A DNA stretch of 64,000 nucleotides from Paralvinella palmiformis (GCA_025642065.1 JAODUP010000158.1:294001-358000); one strand, 5' to 3'. Numbered from the stretch's first letter, positions 1 to 13,062 are shown. Numbers and translations are program-made. The notes: generated from the sequence alone by a model not told the origin.

Positions 1-299
1 GCTTTAAAGAGGTTTGAAGAAACATTACATACAATGTTTACTCTCACAAACAATAGATATTAGTATCATAATATGAAATGCCGATGATACGAGAGTGGTC
101 ATCGATTATATAATATCTATCAATAAATTATTATCAGAATAAACTCTCTTTGTGACATATAAATGATATATTCCTTCTAAATGATTAGTGAATGTTGTGA
201 TATCTCCAAGACACGTTAACTTTTAACTGCTTCATAAACAAGATAGCATTGGTGGGGATGGACTGATTAATGGACATCGTTGAGAAGAGAGAATGAGGT

Positions 300-620
300 A
301 AACACAGTTGGGATGACAATATTATGTCATAATATAGACGGCTATAGACTATTATAAATTGTTATAAAGAAAGAAGTCATACAGGGATATAACCCGTTAG
401 GAGAGGACAGAAAACTGGCACTTTATTCATCAAAGAAAAACGCCCACCTGCGAGTGTGTGTGGGGTGGGTTGATGCGTGCGTGCGTGCGTGCGTGTGTGT
501 GTGTGTGTGCGCGCACACGCGTGTGTACGTGTATGTGCTTGTGTGCGTGGTTTAACAATGTGGAATAAGCCACTGGTGCAGAGAATCTCGAATTGTGAAT
601 TCAAACTTTGGATGTTTCAT
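300..620. repeat. Dispersed repeat with internal (GT)n tract, copy 1
   Basis: The left part (about 300-440, with the segment catacagggatataac) recurs at 7790-7920. The middle is a GT/GC-rich purine-pyrimidine tract at 470-545. The right part (565-605, around cagagaatctcgaa) recurs at 14920-14955 and 30940-30965 and more weakly at 43440. The same modules flanking microsatellites at several loci suggest a mobile repeat carrying a microsatellite. No terminal repeats or coding sequence were recognised. Positions 1-299 show nothing recognisable. Confidence 0.6.
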
Positions 621-1308
621 CAAGGAGATTAATTCCTTACCAGCCACATCCGTGCTGAATCACGTGTATTTTCTCATCATTCCAGATGACCCACCTGTCT
701 ATGCAAACTAGACTGTCCCCTTTTCACGCATGATAAATATAGCCTCATGTTCTTAATTTAGTGTCATGAGATTATCTTTAAACATTTCTCATTCTAGATA
801 TGTCCCCATGCTGACTCAATTATAACATTAGTACGTAATAAATATCAGTAATTAATTCACTTCAGGAATCGTCCGCGACACATGCTGCTATGGGTGTTGA
901 GTGGGTGAGATAGAGAGACATTTTCAATGTACTTATGGACATATTCAATAACGACTAATAGACGTAGACTGAATATTAATATGCTAAAATCATCATTATT
1001 AATTAACATCAAAGTACCACACTTCCTAAGTGTTACAACTTTATAATTAGCTAATGCCCTGCGTATCCACCATTACAGGTCAGATCGGTACTAATCATTG
1101 AACTTCATCAGAATTTCTAAATGCTCCATATAAACTTATCTTAACCACCATCTCTGTTAAGTATCATCTCTGTAATTTTGTCGACAGTACAATCACTTAT
1201 ATATCTATCAAATATAGGCATAAAGCAGGATAATATGAATCAATTTGAACTGAAATAGACATGAAGGTGAAATGATATGTTTAAGCTGTGATATGCTATG
1301 CTTAACAC

Positions 1309-1317
<9 letters not shown>
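621..1317. other. AT-rich intergenic stretch, nothing recognised
   Basis: No open frame with protein-family character, repeat match within the window or RNA gene was seen here. Confidence 0.5.
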
Positions 1318-1420
<103 letters not shown>

Positions 1421-1525
1421 CATGTTTATCTTGGAAGCTGTAATTACAGAATCCTATTTTGTAATATTATCCGTTCACCTCTTGATATGCTAGGTTAGCC
1501 AAATAGAACTCTAGTGCACCGAATG

Positions 1526-1960
1526 ACCCAGTCCTTTGTAAAATCCCCATTTAAAGAACAAGTCTATACAAAGACTAACTATCGTAGCTAGATCTTGAAG
1601 AAGGTAACGTCCGCTAATGACTCTTTTACCATTTACAAGTATGACATTTAGTCAGCTATAGAACACCGAACTAATCAACGTACACAAAGGCACGTCCCTA
1701 TAAGGAAGTCAGTTCCTTTATTGGCCGTTCAAGCTTCGAAGGTAATTAACTGAAACACAATGAACAACATAATGTAAATACGTTTTCATTAGATGACAAC
1801 ATTTTACAGACCTGTAAAGTTAACGTCAATAAGTAAACTAAACTGTCTAGGTTGATAATTTCGATAACTCGATTGATACGGACATTATTGACTCAGTACG
1901 TCTATTGGTTTTGACACAAATGCTTTATTTATGTGATTCGATGCACTATTTGTTGGCATT
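1526..1960 (+). repeat. Tandem ~460-bp duplication, unit 1
   Basis: It aligns over its whole length to 1989-2425, sharing blocks such as caccgaactaatcaacgtac, the caagcttcgaaggtaatt region and the catgtaaagttaacg-type block. The substitutions and indels indicate an old duplication. A third, inverted copy lies at 15538-17110. No coding capacity was recognised. Confidence 0.8.
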
Positions 1961-1988
1961 TCGATGCTTCGGGCTTTGAGCTTTAATT

Positions 1989-2425
1989 AAACTCAGTCGT
2001 TTATAAAATCGCCATTTAAACAAGTCTACATAGAGACTAAACATCATAATTATATTTTGAAGAAGGTAACCTCCGCTAATGGTTCTTTTACCGCTTATAA
2101 TTATGACATATAGTGGGCTAGAGAACACCGAACTAGTCAACGTACACAAAGGCACATCCCTATATGTGGAAGTCATTTCGTATATTATTAGCTCAAGCTT
2201 CGATGGTAATTCACTGAAATACAACGAAAGACACGGCGTAAATATGTTTTCATTATATGACAACATATTACGGACATGTAAAGTTAACGCTGTGGCTGAA
2301 TAACTAAACTAAACTATCGAGGTTAATAACTTCGGTCACACGATTGATGCCGACGTCATAAACTCAGTGCGTCTGTTTATTTGACATAAATACATTATTT
2401 ATGTTATTTTTTTACTCTATTTCTT
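1989..2425 (+). repeat. Tandem ~460-bp duplication, unit 2
   Basis: This is the diverged partner of 1526-1960 in the same orientation, starting with a matching segment around actcagtcgtttataaaatc. Opposed open frames here (about 106 and 74 codons) are not preserved in the other copies, so they are treated as chance. 2426-2739 shows nothing recognisable. Confidence 0.8.
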
Positions 2426-2739
2426 GACTTTGAAATTTGATCACAAGTTGATGTAGTGAACTCATTCTCCATTCAATTAGTTCTGTTAGATATCTGCCAA
2501 TTTTGCTTGTTACGTCTTAGATGGCATGGCTACTTTACTCTTTCTCAGCTGTTATCGTTTAACAATTTCCAACAAATATCCTGAGAATAATTCAGTCACT
2601 TAATTTAGATCTTTGATGTCTCTTTTTTCTTTAAAGCATATTTATGTCGTGTCAACACTTAATGCGATCATCAAACGGACTATTGCCATTAAATCAACAT
2701 TTAATTGTGCAATACATTTCCTCAATAATAATTTGAATT

Positions 2740-2757
2740 TTGTTATGCAATTCTGAA

Positions 2758-2796
<39 letters not shown>

Positions 2797-2960
2797 TACA
2801 AAACTTCTATAGCGCCAATATGCTCGAAAAGAATCGAGCTCGGTGGCTCATCAGGTACAGAGATTGGACAAACTCATAGTCCGGGTACGATGCAAAGTCC
2901 ATCAACAAATGATCAGATGGAAAGGAAACTTAGGAAGGATAAGCGAGTCTGAAAAGACGA
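2740..2960 (-). repeat. 3' end of a retroposon with (ATT)n tail, minus strand
   Basis: On the minus strand the sequence ends with gattcttttcgagcatattg, then ggcgctatagaagttttg and an (ATT)n tail (2759-2797 on the plus strand). The same end occurs on the plus strand at about 60905-60990. A shared terminus plus a short-repeat tail is typical of non-LTR elements or their SINEs. No reverse transcriptase part remains. Confidence 0.6.
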
Positions 2961-3653
2961 GTTTTCAAATGGTGACGGAAAAAAACTATGCTATTTAATG
3001 TTTGACAAAAACCAACCATTGTTTAAATTAAGATTATTCATATTAGAATCACCAGATGCAAGATGCAATTGATTGCGAGAATATTGTACGTCCGCGTATG
3101 AGTGTATGTATTTAATTCGGTCGGTCAACCCACGAACATGTTTAATTGTTCCATAATTCAAACCTAAGAATTCGAATCTATCAACTTTTCCTTCTTACCT
3201 GCAAAATCTTCTAAAGCCAATGACAAGCAATGTGAAATATTAGAGATGACAGGTGGTCGGGTACAGATTAATTACGTAAACAATTGGTTAGTATGCGTGG
3301 TATCATGTACAGTACAGTCGTCCCCATTACTAGTTTATAAAGGTTTATAACACTTGCGTATTACTTGCTGAAACTGTAGTTACTTCAATTTAATATTTGT
3401 GAGATGATGACGTGAGATCCAAATGCAAAGCCAGCGAGAAAATAGAAGAAATAGATAAATCGACAATGTCGATAGATCGATTGAGATATAAATACTCTGA
3501 TCTATAAATTTTATCTGATTGGTTGAATGGGTTATTGATTGATTAAACTATTGACCGATTCACCAATAGATAGAATTATTGGCTGGTTACTTATCATTTG
3601 TTTGTTTGTTTGCTTGATTGTTTGATTGATTTACTGATTGATTGATTTGTTGG

Positions 3654-3685
<32 letters not shown>

Positions 3686-4432
3686 GTTTATATAGACTAA
3701 ATATTAAATAAAAAAGAAAAGATACTATCAAAAATGTAACTAAATAATAAGAAAATTCTTTCCACTTTCATCACTTCTCACGATTCCCATCATTTTCTAT
3801 TTCTTTCTATCACCTCATCACCACCAACAGGATCACGCCCATCACCTCCCTCACCACCATCACCAACATTTAATATAGTAGTAACATAGCTGATGGTCAT
3901 TTCTATCAGGACGATGTGAAACACCCAGAACATCTCGACTCTTATAAACAGATATCGCAGGTGGCGCGTTAAGGAATCATTAGGACCTCGCGAGTACCGA
4001 CCTAATAATACTTGATCTGAAGTAGGTCATTCTGACCCGAAAGCAATGATTATTTATGAGCTTCATGGAATAATGTCAAGGTCTTTGGTCAATATAGTAC
4101 GACGAGATTCTATAATGTCTCATATATGAATGTGTGATCAGTGTGTTTATCAGTGACGAATTTATTTATTTACTTATTATGATGCACTCTGTGTTATAAA
4201 TCTGTAACAATCTTTTTCACGTGAGGATCCAGAATATAGAGATCTATCATTTCGACATATATACAGGCTGGTGATGACATTACCTTATCAACTTCCCTGC
4301 TAGAGGATTTTCCACTAGCCAGTCACTCGGGATGTCCATGAAGCATTTTAGGACTGGTATCTATCTGTGTGTGGGGACAAGTCCAAGACAAAGTTAAAGA
4401 GGCTACAACTTTTTTTCTCCGATTATTCTTCT
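2961..4432. other. Intergenic, low-complexity TTGATTGA-rich part
   Basis: 3480-3690 is a degenerate TGATTGATTGGT-type low-complexity tract, and 3760-3870 is a CATCACC-rich stretch. Nothing coding was recognised. Confidence 0.5.
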
Positions 4433-4691
4433 GGACGCCTCCGTGGTCTAACTGGTAGCGCGTTCGATCACTATCACCTGAGTTCGAATCTTGGCGAAGG
4501 CTCCTCAGTGGTCTAGCGGTAGCGTGTTGGACCAGAGATCACTACCACCCGTGTTCGAATCTCGGTGTGTACACATCTGAAGATTGTTTCGTCTTTGACA
4601 TCGCCTCATTATCTTTGGAGGTCGCTCGGCCCGTTTAGCCTACCTTGTGCACAAAAGTGACCATAAAACATCAATCATCGTCATCATCATC
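4433..4691 (+). mobile_element. tRNA-derived SINE with duplicated tRNA head (SINE A)
   Basis: Two tRNA-like heads lie in tandem (4436-4500 and 4500-4565). Each has a Pol III box A-like segment (tggtctaactgg / tggtctagcgg) and a box B (gttcgaatc). A common body follows (tttcgtctttgacatcgcc, then gtcgctcggcccgtttagcc), and the 3' end reads taaaacatcaatcatc with a (CAT)n tail. The same body recurs at 4691, 22090, 22541, 56515 and 60298, which supports a mobile SINE family. Neither head folds as a convincing intact tRNA. Confidence 0.85.
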
Positions 4692-4820
4692 GAATCTTGG
4701 TGTGGGCACATATGAAGGGTGTTTCATCTTTGACGTCGCTTCATTACCTTTCGAGGTCCCTCGACCAAATTAGCCAACCATGTGCACAAAAGTGGCCGTA
4801 AAACATCAAATCATCATCCA
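4691..4820 (+). mobile_element. SINE A copy, 5'-truncated, directly abutting
   Basis: It starts at the box B region (cgaatcttggtgtgggcac) and carries the whole body and 3' end (gtaaaacatcaaatcatcatc). It sits immediately after the (CAT)n tail of the preceding SINE, so it may have inserted into that tail. Confidence 0.8.
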
Positions 4821-5718
4821 ATTTTCTTCTAGTAACAACTTCTACTGTTTCTATTATTTATAATGTTATGCATACATTGAGTATTTTACGTATAGAGACA
4901 TCGTAATAAGTTTGTTTTTATACGGATGATTTTCAGCTGGTTGCCCTCTGACTAATTAACTGTCCAATAGAATATACAAGAACGGTCATTGTAGACACAA
5001 CGAGATTGGTAACGTGATATCCGCACCAATCAGATTCAAGGACGGGCATGACAAATCATCCGCATGCTGATGACATCAATTAACACGGATTGGACCAACC
5101 TTAAAGCGCAACGGGAAACGAATCCTGGTCTATCAAACGAACTTTGGGATTGCATGACATTTAATGTGATCCTTCGACCAGACAATGAGAATGAATAATG
5201 AATAGCAGACGGAAACTTCGACACCGTAAATTGTGTACTGCACTAATCTTCGGAGATTAGTTGATTGGATCATACAACGTAAAGGTAACATAACCAACCA
5301 ACCTCAACGTTCTGTTTATACCCACAGGACCTGCGGCTGACGGGCAGTTCCCTAGGGCAGACGTCACAAACACATTTACCTCGAGTCGATTCCACCTCTA
5401 ACATGGAGAGGCGGAAAACGAATAAAAATTACAACCGGACCATTAAAAATGGATCTGATGTCGATCAAAATAAGATGCTAAAAGTGAAAGGCTACAAGAG
5501 CTTGCTGGCTAATGAGAAGATTAACAAGATTATGGAAACAATCAGAATGAGTACTCCTCATCGGATACATCATACAACTAAGAGAAATAAATGTAATGCT
5601 CTATGGCCAAAACGTTATTATGCTTTGTTTATACCTTCATCGTATAATCTAATCAAACATTATCTCATCAACCATGCATTTAACCATTCATCCACATTTT
5701 GGGGCTAAGTATTTAGAA

Positions 5719-5725
<7 letters not shown>
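4821..5725. other. Intergenic; no recognised gene
   Basis: A 101-codon frame from 5403 (Lys/Asn-rich, basic) has no recognisable motif and no splice or promoter support. Nothing else was seen. Confidence 0.5.

Positions 5726-5813
<88 letters not shown>
5726..5813. repeat. (AT)n microsatellite
   Basis: An almost pure AT run, followed at 5868-5990 by a degenerate GGGT/GTCAGTCA tract. Confidence 0.95.
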
Positions 5814-5816
<3 letters not shown>

Positions 5817-6060
5817 GAAATATTGAGGTTTTCTTTAAATTCCAGCTGATAGCCATTTCTAAGGCAGTGGGTGGGTGGGTGGATTAGTGGGTGGGTGAGT
5901 GGGTGTGTTGGTGGGTGGGTCGGTCGGTCAGTCAGTCAGCGTCAGCCAGTCAGTCAGCCAGTCAGTCAGTCAATCAATCAATCAGTCAATGACTCATTCA
6001 TTCCGTCAAATATGTTATTAGCCTCGGTGCTGGTCACACACATACACTATATCTGGATAA

Positions 6061-6280
6061 AGAGGAATTGAAAAATTACCGCCCAGTGTCTAATCTGCCT
6101 TTCTTGTCGAAGATCCTGGAGAAGCTGGTTGCTAAGCGGTTGGAGACCAATTTGAGTAGTCATATCCTGCATGATAATCTTCAGTCAGCTTACCATACCG
6201 GTCACTCTACAGAGACCAAACCCTTGGACGTCCACCATGACATTGCTGAAGCTTTAGATAGGAAGCCCCCTATATAGCCT
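6061..6280 (+). pseudogene. Non-LTR reverse transcriptase fragment (CR1/L2-like)
   Basis: The frame reads KNYRPVSNLPFLSKILEKLV and continues with a QSAYHTGHSTET segment. These match the N-terminal reverse transcriptase blocks (YRPxS, and the QxxxRxxxSTxT region) of CR1/L2-type retrotransposons. It ends in a stop at 6277 before the catalytic palm, so it is a fragment. A minus-strand fragment of a similar element starts next to it at 6285, making a tail-to-tail arrangement. Confidence 0.85.
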
Positions 6281-6284
6281 GTAA

Positions 6285-7205
6285 GAAGGTTACTCTAAGG
6301 CGCTTGACAATAAATAATTCTATGGATGTAACAGATTTACATCTTTAAAAATACATAATTCTTTCCAGCCAAATACATAATATATTCAGCTAGGAAAAGC
6401 TGAAACAAAAAGATTAGTTTTATCTTCTTTTTGAAGGTATCAAGGGTCTTGCACTTCTGATGGTTACTGGAAGATTATTCCATAAGGTTGCAGCAGCCTT
6501 TCTGAAACATCTATTATCGTATGCCACTCCACCTGTTATTGGTACGGCTAAGGATGCTCTAGACTCAGACCGTAGAGACCTTGTCAGCTGATACGGAACG
6601 ACAAGTTCCTCTAAGCACTGAGGGGCAGTCCCTTGAGGTGATTTAAAAGTGTACATCAAACATCTTGTACTGCAACCTATATATAACCGGAAGCCAATGC
6701 AGGGAGTTTAAGACTGGTGTTATATGTTCTCTTTTATGAGTGCGAGTGACTAACCTGGCAGAAGAATTCTGTATTTTCTATAGCCGTGTCATCAGTGTGC
6801 TTGGAAGACCATACAGAAGAGCGTTGCCATAATGTAGCCGAGGTGTTTTCAGAGCGTGTGCCAGTGTTTTGCAAGCATCCAATGGGTTGTACCGCCTGAT
6901 ATGACCAATATTACGAATTTAGTATTAACAAGCTTTGGATATTGCATTTACTTGCCTATCCATAGTCAGGGATGTATCAAAATATACTCCTAAGTTCTTC
7001 ACTGACGATGCTACAGAAACAGTATTCTTACCTATCTGAAGCCGTAATTCCTCATTTATCCCAACCTGATGTTTTGGGTTAAAGATAATGAGTTCTGTCT
7101 TTTTCTCGTTTAACTTAAGCATATTTGCACTCATCCAAGTACTGATATCAGCCAAACAAGCTTCCAATTTCTCTGCAACATCGGACCAAGTTGTTTTGCA
7201 CACAA
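6285..7205 (-). pseudogene. Non-LTR retrotransposon 3' portion, minus strand (CR1/L2-like)
   Basis: Read on the minus strand, 7203-6925 encodes LEACLADISTWMSANMLKLN and a VKNLGVYFD segment, the thumb/post-palm region that follows the YADD box in these reverse transcriptases. Further on, 6659-6420 encodes RCFRKAAATLWNNLPVTIRS, the characteristic C-terminal block. Stops and frame changes break it between the two blocks. The 3' end lies near 6285, with gtcaagcgcctta as the terminal sequence. It is 5'-truncated: no palm, endonuclease or ORF1 is present. Confidence 0.85.
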
Positions 7206-7789
7206 ATAAGAATAAAGGACAGCGATAGAGCTCAGTTAAAAAAAGCTTTTAATTTGTTTGAGCAATAAAAGTTTGTATAATACACTAAGACCTTCAAATA
7301 TCCAAAAAGAAAATATAAACGGCCTTTATTACGTGTACTTCGTTTTTGTGTGTCACGTGACTTGGTCTGTTTTACTTCTAGAGAACGGTCGATCCGATAA
7401 CAAGTCGCTTAAAGCGCTGCGGTATATACGGTGTGGGTTCTAATTTTCCTCAAGCCTGTGTTTATGGTAATTGTTTCATTTGGAAGATCCTCCCCCCCCC
7501 CCACACTTCCACCGCCCATATTTCTCACGTGTGACAAGCGCAGAGGCTGAACAAGCCGAGGCGACTTTAAGAGGAAGACTTCGTACAATGATATAGATAA
7601 GAGATCAAAGTATCCGTCGATCATTTAAAGTAGCATCTCGTATGTTATTTAATCTCTAAAGAAAAACATCAGTATTCATAACACAGAATGTCAGGGATAA
7701 TGTAGTAATATTTGATGGTATGATTTCTATTAAAACGATGAGTAAATATTGATATTTCTCTGCGAGACGCGTTAACTAACAACCTGTCA
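7206..7789. other. Intergenic; nothing recognised
   Basis: A poly(C) run at 7493-7501 is the only notable feature. Confidence 0.5.
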
Positions 7790-7942
7790 TAAATACAGGA
7801 TGATACTGATATGTAATAATATAGACGACTGTAGAATATAAACTACAATAATCAAAGACATCATACAGGGATATAACTTCGTGAGAGGACAGAGAATGGC
7901 ACTTTATTAATTAATGACATATCCATACCAGTGTACATGAGA

Positions 7943-7998
<56 letters not shown>

Positions 7999-8052
7999 AT
8001 CATGTGAATGTATGTGTATATGTGCGTGTATGTATATGTGCGTATATATGCG

Positions 8053-8096
<44 letters not shown>

Positions 8097-8220
8097 CGCT
8101 TGCGTGAGTGTGCATCTGTATGTATGTGCGTGTATGTGCGTGTAAGTGTGTGTATGTGCGTGGGCATGTATGTGCGTGTGCGTGGATGTGGGTGTGCCCG
8201 TGCGCGGATACATATAAAGT
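7790..8220. repeat. Dispersed repeat with (AT)n/(GT)n core, copy 2
   Basis: 7790-7920 matches 300-440 (tcatacagggatataac, gagaggacaga, ggcactttatt). The core is a long alternating AT and GTAT/GTGC tract (7946-8215) that opens several frames on both strands. These frames are microsatellite translations, not genes. It is followed directly by the repeat at 8222. Confidence 0.65.
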
Positions 8221-8221
8221 G

Positions 8222-8545
8222 GCAATGGCTCAGAACATCAGCATCTAAACATCCTTTAAGACCTATACCTCCATAAATATCTACATAAATAACATTATAC
8301 ATACTTCAATCTAAATATAAAACGTTCTACACCTCCACATATCTATACATGTGTAGACTTATACATATGCCTGGGCTACTCATCAGCCTGTGGGGCCAAG
8401 TTAATCCGCTCTTCGACAAATATGTCACGCCCACACTGAAGCGGCTACATGCAGGCTACGTACCAAAGCGGAAGCACGTACAAACATACCATTTGACACC
8501 ACAGCTCGAAGTAAACAACACGTACGTGTCTTTCAATGCAGCGAT
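8222..8545 (+). repeat. Dispersed ~250-bp repeat R3, copy 1
   Basis: It matches 20510-20668 and 21821-22065: an acatc/cctaaacatc opening, then a ttaatccgct block, a tatgtcac block, a gaagc block and an aaagcgga block. ccgct (8406-8410) can pair with agcgg (8467-8471). All three copies adjoin GT-rich tracts. No reading frame is shared between copies. Confidence 0.65.
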
Positions 8546-11500
8546 AGTACATATACAAGATAGCTACTTTGAAACAACAGTTTACATTCATCAGTAATAT
8601 TCTGTGGTTCAAAAGAAACATATACAAAGAACGTTTCGACACCCCAGATGCTGACCTCGAAGACAACTTCTTCAGCACACTTGGTTTTTAGGGGTCAGAG
8701 AATGACAAACGTAGTCAAATGGCCCCGGTACACCATGATCCACTTGTAAACTCCTTCCTCAGAATATGAGGCACCACACCAGGTCATAGCCCTATTTCTC
8801 TTTCTCTGATCCTCCCCACACGGGAACTTTCAGAGTCTTGGGCATGGTGTTTGCGTATTGGCGTTGAAGTTCCGTGATCATGCGTTCAGGTCATCCATGA
8901 CCAATGGACGTTTGATGACACCAAACGCGTCTTCAATGGTAACGTAGTAGAGGATGATAATGAATGTTTAATCAAATTAAATATGACATCATCAATCATT
9001 ACTATAAAGAATAGGACTTAAAACTATTATATAAATTGTTATTATCGGAGAAAGTAATAAATGTTTAACTACACCTATATTACAGAATAGTAGACAAAAG
9101 ATATTGTATAGAGATGATAACCACAAATGAATTAATTTACTAAGGTAAGGGATAATATTATTAATACTAGTAGAAAATTATATTTCAAACAATGCTATTG
9201 TAGAATCTGTTTAATTTTTTGTATAATATATGTTTACATAAATCATATCACTTTATAAATAAAGCAACTTAATTGGACAAGAGAAGATCGTCACTTCTGC
9301 TCTTAGTATTACTACTGACAGAAACAGATATCACATTATCTAAGGTGCTGTAGTATTCATTGGTATTCATTGGTATGATATTTTTTACATTCATCGTCTC
9401 GCTTTAGCAACTAGCCTTCTAACATTCCTTCCACACTCTCTGTGGGTTTCTTATGTGAATAATGGTCAGTGGAATAATCATGAATACTCTATCTTGTATG
9501 GAAAATTATCAGAAGAATTATGAAAAATCTATGTCTTTGCCATATTTATAATCATTTCCGTCGATAACCATAAAGACCACAAATTAAAGGAATACACATC
9601 TGAGTCATCTATCGACTAATTCCCTCGAGCAGATCAGTCTCACAAACGTCAGAGATTATAAGGCATTCGTTGATTTAATCCCTGCCCAGTCCTTATAAAG
9701 TCATCACCATCTGGTATATCAATTGCATTTGTCAGTAGGACTTAAACACTTAACTGTTTGTTGTTATGCTGCAGGACTCGTGCATATGAAATTACACATA
9801 GTTACTAACATCATCTAGTAAGATCATCCAAAAACCCGTACAAATAATTCAAGAATTTCACGAAATCCCTATTTATTTCATTAATTTTCTGAAGTCTCTC
9901 AGCGATTCAGTAATTACGTGAAATCCCTGAAAATTTCGAGGATTTCGGGAAATTAGTAATAATATCAGTATGAATTATGTGTCCGAGTTCTATTCCACAC
10001 TTAATTCAATTGAAAGATGGAATGGCTTTTACAAAACAAGTAATTTGGTGGCAATGGAAGCATCTTTCTCTGTGTGCTCTTATAGCAGACAGAATAGCTA
10101 GAAACTACTGTTGCTAAATTATTTTCTAAAGATACCATTCTAGAAAGTGATACGAGAAACCTTTCCCTTCTCGTTCTTTTAAGAGATAATCTTGTTAGGT
10201 CAAAACTACAGATATGTGATACACTTATTATAAAATAAGTTTCTGAATTATGAGTTTGGTCATTTTGTAACAAATGTTCTGTATAACACTTTTCCAACAG
10301 TTTTGATTCCGCTGATTGTTTGATGTATCTAATATTCATAATGTAAAGGCTGCATTTCACAAACTAAAATCTTCCCAGTTTCCAGACTTCGATGTTGTTC
10401 TTTATTCTGAAAAATATCTTCGTAGATAAAAATAAGAATATTCGATGACTCCAGCAGACGCAGGTATCGTCCATTTGTCATTAATAGTCTCTTTTTATTA
10501 ATATATTTAAAAACATTACTTCACATTTTTACTCTAATTTAGTACGTGCTAAGGATAATCGGATGGGATTCAATATATCGCTTTTACACTGATGTCTGTC
10601 TTTTTCCTTTACAGTCAATATATGACGTATATGTTTCCATTAACATACCAGTTTATATATGTTATTTGGATGTCCTTAAAACCATTGATCGTTTAAACCA
10701 TTTCTAACCTTTTGCTTAGATATTAAATTGAATTTTTAGAAGCTACCGTGTCCTTTCTTACTACTAATTGCACGTGACAGAATATGTTCTACTTAATAAT
10801 AGATATAGATTATACTTAAGTTAAGTATGATGAAAGCGTCTGATTTTTCCTTTATCTTGGCACTCGACATATTATAGATTGTACTTAAATTAGGTGTAGT
10901 GAAAAAATTATTATGACAAGCTACATATATTTGTTTTCTTGGTAATAAGGAATTATAATTCAAAGTATGAATGTACGAACAAATAAATAAATAAATCACC
11001 GAACAAGCCAACAAATAAGCAACTGAATGAATGAATGAACGAATGAAGTAAGTAATTAATTAATTAGTTAATTGTTATTTAGTTGGCTGATTGGTCATTC
11101 AATCTATTGGTTGGTTAATCGGTTGGTTAGCTGGCTGCTTATTCCATTGGTTGGTTTATTCTTTAGTTACATCGATTCATTGTCACTAAACAAGATTATG
11201 GAAAATAATCAATTTGACAACATCGAAATGTCCATGAAGCATGTATGGAGGAAATAATGAAAATAATTATATACCACCCAATCTATAGTTATTTGCTTTA
11301 AAAACAATAAACAATACCTTTCTGAAATATACACTGCTTACAAATTATTCCGAAATACGGCATTAAAAATAAGTCTTTTGCGTTGAAAATATTTGTGTCG
11401 TAGATGAAAACAGCAAAGTTGATAAGCCATTTATCAGAATAACCTAAAAGGTTGCAAATCATCGATTTACTGACTCTAAATTACAAAATATTCTCAGTCA

Positions 11501-12894
11501 AAGGCTCGCGTGTCAGTTAAACAGATTGACAGTTGGTCTCTCCGATATACCGAAATATATGACACTTTAGTACTGAAGAAGCATCTTCAGATCAGATGTG
11601 TCTTGGTCTGACGTCTTCGATGAAGTGTAGAACTGGAACTATGAAAATTTGTAAATAATTACTGCTACTCCTCAAATACATAGTAACATTACCTTGACTA
11701 GTCGAGATGGATTTGAGGGAATTGTTTATCCATAATAAAATTACCAGACATAAATTATATGACTTTCGTAATCCAAGTCTACAAATCCCGAGAGTGTAAA
11801 AATGTGAGAAGTCCTAATAACAGAAATACTGGAGTAGCCTATATAAATCATCGTTATTTATGTGTCCTGCTTCAGATCGGGAAAATATATATATATATAT
11901 ATCCCAACTGTTAGCTTGATGCAGCACCGTTTTTCAAATATCCGGTGAGGTTGGCCAAGGAGAGACTTTGAAAACAACATACAAATACTACGATTTAGAT
12001 CTAGTTCGGAATATATAAGTAGATATATCTACCTTTTTTCTCACCCGATTGGCTCCACATATATGGAAAAACATCAGTCTGAAAACGGAGTTTTACTAAG
12101 AATATTCCCGCGACCCTGTTTATAATAGAAAGTGTATACGGCTGATCCCGGAAAACCGTGTTTGTTTACAATTATTAATCCCTGCTAACATCAATAGCAT
12201 GCACTTAAAATGAAAAGGAAATACATTTTCTATTACCTTAAACGATATTCCATCCAAAAACAATAGTCAATCGCAAACAATTTTTTTATATTTACCAGTA
12301 ACTAGCGGATTATTACAAGGCGTTTTCAATGTAGTTGATACATCAGCGTGTCAAACCACATGCCCCTCGGGGTGCTGTCAGAGGCAGTTTAGCAAGGTGT
12401 CGTATAAAACTATATATTCAGACATAATTTCCATTTGTACTGGTATATGTTCCATCCCGGTCATCATTGAGCAGTGAAGATGACAAACATGGTCCCACAC
12501 ACACACACTTGGATGTCTACCAACGCTATTTATCACGACTCATCGAGTTGAATGGCGTGTTTACCGGCACAATGTAATGTGTGTCTGGTTGATATCGGTT
12601 TCGGAAAAGCGATGCGTTTTTTTCTACATGTATGTATCGGTGTCTGGATATATCTGGGAGGTGGCGCGCCAGAGATTGATCTCCCCGCAAGTCGGGACAG
12701 CGTCACCAGCGAATGTTTACCCTAATTTGGCAACTGAGTCATTGTAAGCGAGAAAGGCACAAATAGTATACAGCTCTAGATGAATTTTTCTAACAGAAAC
12801 CAGAACATTGCAGCATATATCATGCACTATACCAGCTGATACAGCCTGAAATTCCTACAAGAATTTTGAACATCTTATGTTCCTCAGGCGTAAC
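8546..12894. other. AT-rich intergenic; no recognised gene
   Basis: No conserved protein motif, splice-framed exon or recognisable RNA gene was seen. 10980-11160 is low complexity (AAATAAATAAAT, GAATGAATGAAC and TTGGTTGG runs). A minus-strand frame at 10360-10001 (119 codons) has no family character and is not called. Confidence 0.5.
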
Positions 12895-13062
12895 TAACAA
12901 AAATTGAATTTTGTTCTTTTCATTTGAAAAGTATTTGCATTTGAAATGCATCCAACAGTATTTGTATTTGTATTTAAATACATTTACAAATGAATGAATT
13001 GGTATTTGTATTTGACCAAAAGAAAAGTATTTGGATTTAAATACATTTCAATGTATTTGACC
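12895..13062. repeat. TATTTG/CAAATA imperfect palindromic low-complexity block
   Basis: The block is made almost only of kagtatttg and atttaaataca words on both strands, including the self-complementary tatttaaata. It may be the end of a DNA transposon or foldback element, but no target duplication was identified. Confidence 0.45.

Noticed and set aside
4433..4565. True tRNA genes
   Set aside because: Box A and B are present, but the two heads are followed by a SINE body shared with five other loci and no clean cloverleaf is evident.
5403..5708. 101-codon frame rich in Lys and Asn
   Set aside because: No recognisable domain, promoter or splice context; length is compatible with chance.
10001..10360. 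119-codon minus-strand frame
   Set aside because: AT-rich composition and no motif; no evidence of an exon.
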